A DNA stretch of 64,000 bases from Microbacterium invictum (GTDB lineage: Bacteria; Actinomycetota; Actinomycetes; Actinomycetales; Microbacteriaceae), in assembly GCF_014197265.1 (NCBI RefSeq), contig NZ_JACIFH010000001.1, positions 1,054,001-1,118,000 of the forward strand. The letters are read 5' to 3'. Every line of letters begins with the position of its first letter. Positions within the stretch are counted from its first letter, which is position 1. The translations under genes were made by a program, and so were the position numbers. Below the pieces are notes generated by a model, which saw only the letters and a list, made by a program, of their open reading frames with translations, was not told where the DNA came from and did no database searches. Below, one piece after another: positions 60,061 through 64,000 of the stretch.

Positions 60061-60669
60061 GTGACGACCCTGACTCTGGTGCGCCACGGCGAGACCGATT
60101 GGAACCTCAATCGGCTGATCCAAGGCTCGACCGACATCCCCCTCAACGACACCGGCCGCGCGCAGGCGCGGGCCACGGCGCTGCGCCTGCGCGAGCAGCT
60201 CACCGGCCACGACCCCGTGGTGGTGGCCTCGAGCGATCTGTCGCGCGCGCACGAGACCGCGCGCATCATCGCGGCCGAGCTCGAGGCGTCCGCGCCGCAC
60301 CAGTACCCGGCCCTGCGCGAACGCGGCTACGGCGAGGCCGAGGGCATGGACGTCCACGAGTTCCGCACGCGGTTCGGCGACTGGCACGGCGCCCAGGTTC
60401 CCCGCGCCGAACTGTGGGCGGACGTGCGCCTGCGCGCCGTTGCCGGCATCCAGGAGGTCATCCGCGACGCACGCTCGGCCACCGCCCCCGCCGCCCCGGC
60501 GCTGGTGGTCGTCTCGCACGGCGCGCTGATCCGCGAGGTGATCCGGCACGCGACCGGCGGCGAATTCCCCAGCGAGGGCGAACGGCTCGCCAACGGCTCG
60601 ACCCACACGTTCCTGGTCGAGCGCGACCGGCTCCGGCTGCTCTCCTACGCCGGCATCCCGCTGGACTGA
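60061..60669 (+). CDS. Histidine phosphatase-family protein (phosphoglycerate mutase-like)
   Basis: 202 residues with LVRHGETDWNLNRLIQGSTDIPLNDTGRAQA: RHGE carries the nucleophile His. Second His in VVSHGALIREVIRHAT. Branch-2 family (2,3-bisphosphoglycerate-independent activities, CobC/PhoE/GpmB-like); the substrate is unknown. GTG 60061 has TAGGCT (60049-60054) 6 nt upstream. Confidence 0.93.
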   Translation: MTTLTLVRHGETDWNLNRLIQGSTDIPLNDTGRAQARATALRLREQLTGHDPVVVASSDLSRAHETARIIAAELEASAPHQYPALRERGYGEAEGMDVHEFRTRFGDWHGAQVPRAELWADVRLRAVAGIQEVIRDARSATAPAAPALVVVSHGALIREVIRHATGGEFPSEGERLANGSTHTFLVERDRLRLLSYAGIPLD

Positions 60670-60691
60670 CGGCCCGCCGGCCGGGCCGAGT

Positions 60692-61510
60692 TCAGACCGC
60701 GCCGCGGCTCACCAGCAGGCGCGCGTGCCGCAGCACGGGCTCGTCGACCATGCGGCCGCGGTGGCGGAACACGCCCCGCTCCCCCTCGGCGGCCGCGAGC
60801 ACCTCGCGCGCCCACGTCAGTTCGCGCGCGTCGGGCCGGTAGGCGTCGCGGATCAGTGCCACCTGGTCGGGGTGGATGCACGCGGTCGCCGCGAAGCCGC
60901 TCGCCGCGGCATCGGTCGCCTCCCGGATGAGCCCCTTGTGGTCGGCGATGTCGATGTGCACGGCGTCGATGGCTGCCTTGCGGCGTGATCCGGCGGCCAG
61001 CAGCACCCGGGCACGGGCGTAGCGGGCGATGTCGCGGTATCCGCCCTTGGGCTTGCGGCTCGATGTGCCGCCGAGCGAAGCGACGAGGTCTTCGGCACCC
61101 CACATGAGGGCGGCGACGTTGTCCTGGGCGGCGATCTTCTCGGCCGCTGCGATGCCGCGCGCCGTCTCGCACAGCGCCACGACGGCGAAGCGTCCGTCGA
61201 TGCGCGCGATCTTCCCGGCCGACTCCGCCTTGGCGACCATGATCGTGCGGTAGTCGGTCTGGGTCAGCGTGGCGATGTCGGCGGCGAAGTCGTCGGTCCC
61301 GAGGGGGTTGACCCGCACGATCACGCGTGCGGGATCGAGCTCCGCTTCGATGAGCGCACCGCGGGCGAGCTTCTTGGCATCCGGTGCGACGGCGTCTTCG
61401 AGATCGAGGATGACGGCATCTGCGCGCGCGGCGGCCTTCGCATAGCGCTCCGGGCGATCGGCGGGGCAGAACAGGAGGGCCGGCCCGAGGCCGAACGCGG
61501 TATCGGTCAT
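60692..61510 (-). CDS. HpcH/HpaI (CitE-like) CoA ester lyase
   Basis: 272 residues, TIM-barrel lyase. ALLFCPADRPERYAKAAARADAVILDLEDAVAPDAK is the CitE-like N-terminus with the metal Glu/Asp, VIVRVNPLGT supplies the Arg, and ALCETARGIAAAEKIAAQDNVAALMWGAEDLVASLGG carries the second metal Glu. Probable substrate: malyl-CoA, citramalyl-CoA or a similar 3-hydroxyacyl-CoA. A citrate lyase complex is not encoded nearby, and hydratase and dehydrogenase genes follow at 63.3-64 kb. ATG 61510 has TAGCGT on the minus strand (61517-61522) 6 nt upstream. Confidence 0.9.
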   Translation of the reverse strand: MTDTAFGLGPALLFCPADRPERYAKAAARADAVILDLEDAVAPDAKKLARGALIEAELDPARVIVRVNPLGTDDFAADIATLTQTDYRTIMVAKAESAGKIARIDGRFAVVALCETARGIAAAEKIAAQDNVAALMWGAEDLVASLGGTSSRKPKGGYRDIARYARARVLLAAGSRRKAAIDAVHIDIADHKGLIREATDAAASGFAATACIHPDQVALIRDAYRPDARELTWAREVLAAAEGERGVFRHRGRMVDEPVLRHARLLVSRGAV

Positions 61511-61569
61511 GCGTTCACGCTACCGCGCGCCGACGCGGCACCGCCGCTGCCCGCGATAGGCTCCCCGCG

Positions 61570-62424
61570 ATGCGCACTTCTGTCGTGATCCCGTCGCTGA
61601 ACGACGCCGTGATGCTGCGCACCTGCCTGGCCGCGATCGCCGTGCAGACCCGGCCGCCCGACGAGGTCATCGTCGTCGACAACGGCAGCACCGACGACAC
61701 CGCCGACGTCGCCCGCGCGGCCGGTGCGCACGTGGTGGCCCAGCCCGTGCGCGGGATCTTCCCGGCCACGACGGCGGGCTTCGACGCCGCCGAAGGCGAG
61801 CTGCTGCTGCGGCTGGATGCCGATTCCGTGCCGCCGGCGGACTGGGTGGCGCGCATCGTGACGGCTTTCGAGACCGACCCGGGACTCGACGCGCTGAGCG
61901 GCCCGGGGCGCTTCTACGGGGGCAACGCCGTGACCCGGTGGATCGCGGCGAACCTGTACCTGGGCGCCTACCCCACCCTCATCCGGTGGGCACTGGGGCA
62001 CCAGGTGCTGTTCGGCTCGAACCTCGCGATGCGCACCGCGCTCTGGCGCGATGTGCGCGGCCGCGTCCACCGCGACGACCCGCGTGCGCACGACGACTTC
62101 GACATCACGATCAACCTCGTCCCGGGCACGCACGTCCGCTATGACCGGTCACTCGTCGTCGACGTCTCGGCCCGCCCGTTCTCGTCGGTCGGCGCGCTGC
62201 GCACGCGCCTGGCCTGGGCGCTGCACACCATGGCGATCAACCAGCGCGAGATGTCGTTCCTCGCGCGTCGCCGGCAGTGGCAGGCGTGGACGAGGGCAGT
62301 GGATGCCGGCGACCCGCCGCCCGCGCCCGGCGAGGTCAGCGACCGCCGAGGCCGGCGCGCCCGACGATCGCGTGCGCGAGCTCGGTCGGCGAATCCTCGC
62401 TGGGGCTGTGCCCGCCGCCGGTGA
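61570..62424 (+). CDS. Glycosyltransferase family 2 protein
   Basis: 284 residues, GT-A fold. TSVVIPSLNDAVMLRTCLAAI, EVIVVDNGSTDDTADVARAAGAHVV, GFDAAEGELLLRLDADSVPPADW (the DxD metal motif) and FGSNLAMRTALWRDVRGRVHRDDPRAHDDFD near the acceptor site. The C-terminal about 35 residues are a basic tail. No membrane helix, so it is peripheral. It overlaps the 3' end of the converging hydrolase gene by 89 bp. ATG 61570 has TAGGCT (61557-61562) 7 nt upstream. Confidence 0.9.
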   Translation: MRTSVVIPSLNDAVMLRTCLAAIAVQTRPPDEVIVVDNGSTDDTADVARAAGAHVVAQPVRGIFPATTAGFDAAEGELLLRLDADSVPPADWVARIVTAFETDPGLDALSGPGRFYGGNAVTRWIAANLYLGAYPTLIRWALGHQVLFGSNLAMRTALWRDVRGRVHRDDPRAHDDFDITINLVPGTHVRYDRSLVVDVSARPFSSVGALRTRLAWALHTMAINQREMSFLARRRQWQAWTRAVDAGDPPPAPGEVSDRRGRRARRSRARARSANPRWGCARRR

Positions 62425-63271
62425 GCAGCAGATCCGCGCCGATACGCGCCGCATAGTCGCGATGCAGCTGCTCCGGCCAGAGGTCGTGCGCACCGGCGAC
62501 GACGAGCTTCGGCGCGGCGATGGCCGCGATCTTCTCATCGAGGTCCGGGGTGCGCATCATGAGTTCGAACGCGTCCGCGACACTGTCGGGTCGGGTGAGC
62601 GCGAACCGCTCGCGCACGAAGTCGATGCGGTGGCGCGGCGCCCGGTTGAGGTTGCGGCGCACGCCCCACATCATGAGCCTCGCCGCCGTGCGCGGCGAGA
62701 CGGCACGGGCGAGCGGACCGATGATCTTGATGCGGTGGAACACCGGGCCGATGACGGGCGGCGCCGAGATCAGGGTCAGCGACGCGATCGCCTCGGGGTA
62801 GCGGGCGGCCAGCGCCGAGACGACGCTGCCGGCGAACGAATAGCCGACGAGGTGCACGGGCACCGGCCCCACTGTGAGGACCTCCTTCAGATCGTCGACG
62901 AACAGGGCCTCGTCGTAGGAGTCTCGGCGCGGCCGGAGGTTCTCAGGCCCTGCCCGATGCGACTCGTACTGACCGGCCATGTCGAACGTCTCGGCGCGCA
63001 TGCCCGCGACCGCCAGCAGTGGCAGCATCAGGATGAAGTCCTCTTTCGACCCGGTGATCCCGGGGACCAGCACGACGCGCGGTGCGGCCGGCTCCCCCGC
63101 CACCAGGCCCGCCAGCCGGCCGCTGGGCACCGCGTACTCGGTCCGCATCACGCCGTCGGGAATGCCCCGCCAGTCGACATCGCCCAGAGCAGCATCCACC
63201 GCCCGCGCCTGCGCGGCCTCGAGACCGCGCACGTCCACCGGCTCGATGCGACGTGGCGGGACGACCGTCAT
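62336..63271 (-). CDS. Alpha/beta-hydrolase fold protein
   Basis: 311 residues. VVLVPGITGSKEDFILMLPLLAVAG (oxyanion region), VHLVGYSFAGSVVSALAARYP with nucleophile Ser in GYSFAG, PKLVVAGAHDLWPEQ (Asp) and GGGHSPSEDSP (His). The N-terminal about 45 residues are extra. Probably a serine hydrolase or esterase; the neighbourhood (MaoC, acyl-CoA dehydrogenase) suggests an acyl-ester or thioester context, but this is inference. ATG 63271 overlaps the MaoC stop (ATGA). Confidence 0.88.
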   Translation of the reverse strand: MTVVPPRRIEPVDVRGLEAAQARAVDAALGDVDWRGIPDGVMRTEYAVPSGRLAGLVAGEPAAPRVVLVPGITGSKEDFILMLPLLAVAGMRAETFDMAGQYESHRAGPENLRPRRDSYDEALFVDDLKEVLTVGPVPVHLVGYSFAGSVVSALAARYPEAIASLTLISAPPVIGPVFHRIKIIGPLARAVSPRTAARLMMWGVRRNLNRAPRHRIDFVRERFALTRPDSVADAFELMMRTPDLDEKIAAIAAPKLVVAGAHDLWPEQLHRDYAARIGADLLLTGGGHSPSEDSPTELAHAIVGRAGLGGR

Positions 63272-63756
63272 GGGGCGGTGCCGTCCCCCGCGGCATCCAC
63301 GCACCACATGAGCGCGACCCGCGACGCGGTCGCGACCACGGTGCCGTCCTGGTTGCGGCCGGTGTGGCGCATGGTGACCAGCCCCTGACCCGGCCGGGAC
63401 GACGACAGTCGCTTCTCGGTGATCTCGGTGTCGACGTAGAGCGTGTCGCCGTGGAACAGCGGCGCCGGGAAGGCGATGTCGCTGAGCCCGAGCTGCGCGA
63501 CGAGCGTGCCCTGGGTGAGCTGGGTGACCGATGCGCCGACCAGGGTGGCGAGGGTCCACATCGAGTTCATGAGGCGCTGGCCGAACGGCTGGGTCGCGGC
63601 ATACGCGGCATCCAGATGCAGGGGCTGCGTGTTCATGGTCAGCGAGGAGAACAGCACGTTGTCGGCCTCGGTGGCGGTACGGCCCGGGCGATGCGCGTAC
63701 ACGGCGCCGACCTCGAACTCCTCGTAGTAGAGGCCGCGCTGGACGATGGGAGTCAC
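63268..63756 (-). CDS. MaoC-family hotdog dehydratase
   Basis: 162 residues, MaoC/HTD fold: YYEEFEVGAVYAHRPGRTATEADNVLFSSLTMNTQPLHLDAAYA carries the catalytic Asp/His dyad region, then FGQRLMNSMWTLATLVG and LYVDTEITEKRLS. Probable enoyl-CoA hydratase-like step. GTG 63756 has TAGCGT on the minus strand (63763-63768) 6 nt upstream; this -10 is formed on the stop codon of the preceding dehydrogenase gene. Confidence 0.9.
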   Translation of the reverse strand: MTPIVQRGLYYEEFEVGAVYAHRPGRTATEADNVLFSSLTMNTQPLHLDAAYAATQPFGQRLMNSMWTLATLVGASVTQLTQGTLVAQLGLSDIAFPAPLFHGDTLYVDTEITEKRLSSSRPGQGLVTMRHTGRNQDGTVVATASRVALMWCVDAAGDGTAP

Positions 63757-63765
63757 ATGCTCACG

Positions 63766-64000
63766 CTACTGCGCGACGCCCAGCGCCCGCGCAACGACAA
63801 GCAGTTGCACCTCACTGGTGCCCTCGCCGATCTCGAGGATCTTCGAGTCGCGGTAATGCCGCGCGACCGGGTACTCGTTCATGAACCCGTTGCCGCCGAA
63901 GATCTGGGTCGCATCGCGCGAGTTGTCCATGGCCGCGTCGCTCGCGGTGAGCTTCGCGATCGCCGCCTCGGTCTTGAACGGCTTTCCGGCATCACGCAGC
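63766..64000 (-). CDS. Acyl-CoA dehydrogenase (C-terminal part)
   Basis: The gene enters the window at the end and only its last 77 residues are seen. LRDAGKPFKTEAAIAKLTASDAAMDN, QIFGGNGFMNEYPVARHYRDSKILEIGEGTSEVQ is the family C-terminal domain with the FGGNGF and IGEGTSE (FAD and acyl-CoA) motifs. Flavoenzyme of fatty-acid or branched-chain acyl-CoA oxidation. It is transcribed leftward into the MaoC gene and its TAG stop is part of the next promoter. Confidence 0.93.
   Translation of the reverse strand, partial: LRDAGKPFKTEAAIAKLTASDAAMDNSRDATQIFGGNGFMNEYPVARHYRDSKILEIGEGTSEVQLLVVARALGVAQ

Overview
The window is a compact chromosomal segment from a high-GC Gram-positive actinobacterium. 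Gene order and content point to Microbacteriaceae, most like Microbacterium: a his-trp-lgt-gltBD-pyk block, a PdtaR-type ANTAR response regulator next to polA, RbpA, a helY-tatC-tatA-pafC-pafB block, GTG starts in about half of the genes, and 4-bp ATGA/GTGA overlaps. This is inferred from gene content; no marker gene was compared with a database. Apart from a small lower-GC island at about 32.05-33.24 kb and a repeat cluster at about 53.7 kb, it reads as core genome. I see no rRNA, CRISPR array, insertion sequence or prophage.

Layout. 1-7.4 kb: the end of hisF, hisI, a secreted CWB2/lectin/M23 protein in the place where trpE is usual, the Trp-region membrane protein, an HGxxPAAW protein, trpC, trpB, trpA and lgt. 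7.4-15.4 kb: gltB and gltD (glutamate synthase), pyk and a small SHOCT membrane protein. 15.4-21.1 kb: tRNA-Leu(CAA), an ANTAR regulator, a hotdog thioesterase, polA and a DUF885 hydrolase. 21.1-30.3 kb: metabolic and transport genes, namely a phosphoribosyltransferase, a luciferase-like oxidoreductase, two MFS carriers, an SGNH hydrolase, a CPA1 antiporter, an FAD monooxygenase and an FGE-sulfatase-fold protein. 30.4-32.0 kb: a YCII protein with an ECF42-type sigma factor. 32.05-33.24 kb: the accessory island. 33.2-40.7 kb: an AEC carrier, HdeD-like protein, S9 peptidase, SDR, NfeD/SPFH, GDPD and rbpA. 40.7-50.6 kb, minus strand: lnt, helY, tatC, tatA, pafC, pafB, an FKBP lipoprotein, trmI and a HAD phosphatase. 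50.6-64 kb: PAC2, uppP, an M20 peptidase, the repeat cluster, tRNA-Leu(GAG), a VIT1-type transporter, a DEAD/DEAH helicase, a second SGNH protein, a TrmH-type methyltransferase, a sirtuin, a histidine phosphatase, a CitE-like lyase, a glycosyltransferase, an alpha/beta hydrolase, a MaoC dehydratase and the 3' end of an acyl-CoA dehydrogenase.

How it works together. The first 15 kb holds amino-acid and central carbon metabolism with tight translational coupling. The 40-55 kb part is rich in envelope and export functions (Lnt, Tat, FKBP lipoprotein, UppP; Lgt lies earlier) and nucleic-acid functions (HelY, PafBC, TrmI, RbpA). The most pervasive regulatory signal is a TAnnnT hexamer placed 6-7 nt before a start codon. 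It occurs at about twenty genes on both strands and indicates leaderless mRNAs. At two divergent gene pairs the -10 hexamers overlap in a shared 10-bp AnnnTAnnnT element. Two gene-order gaps stand out: no trpE between hisI and trpC, and no Pup-proteasome genes between trmI and pafBC.
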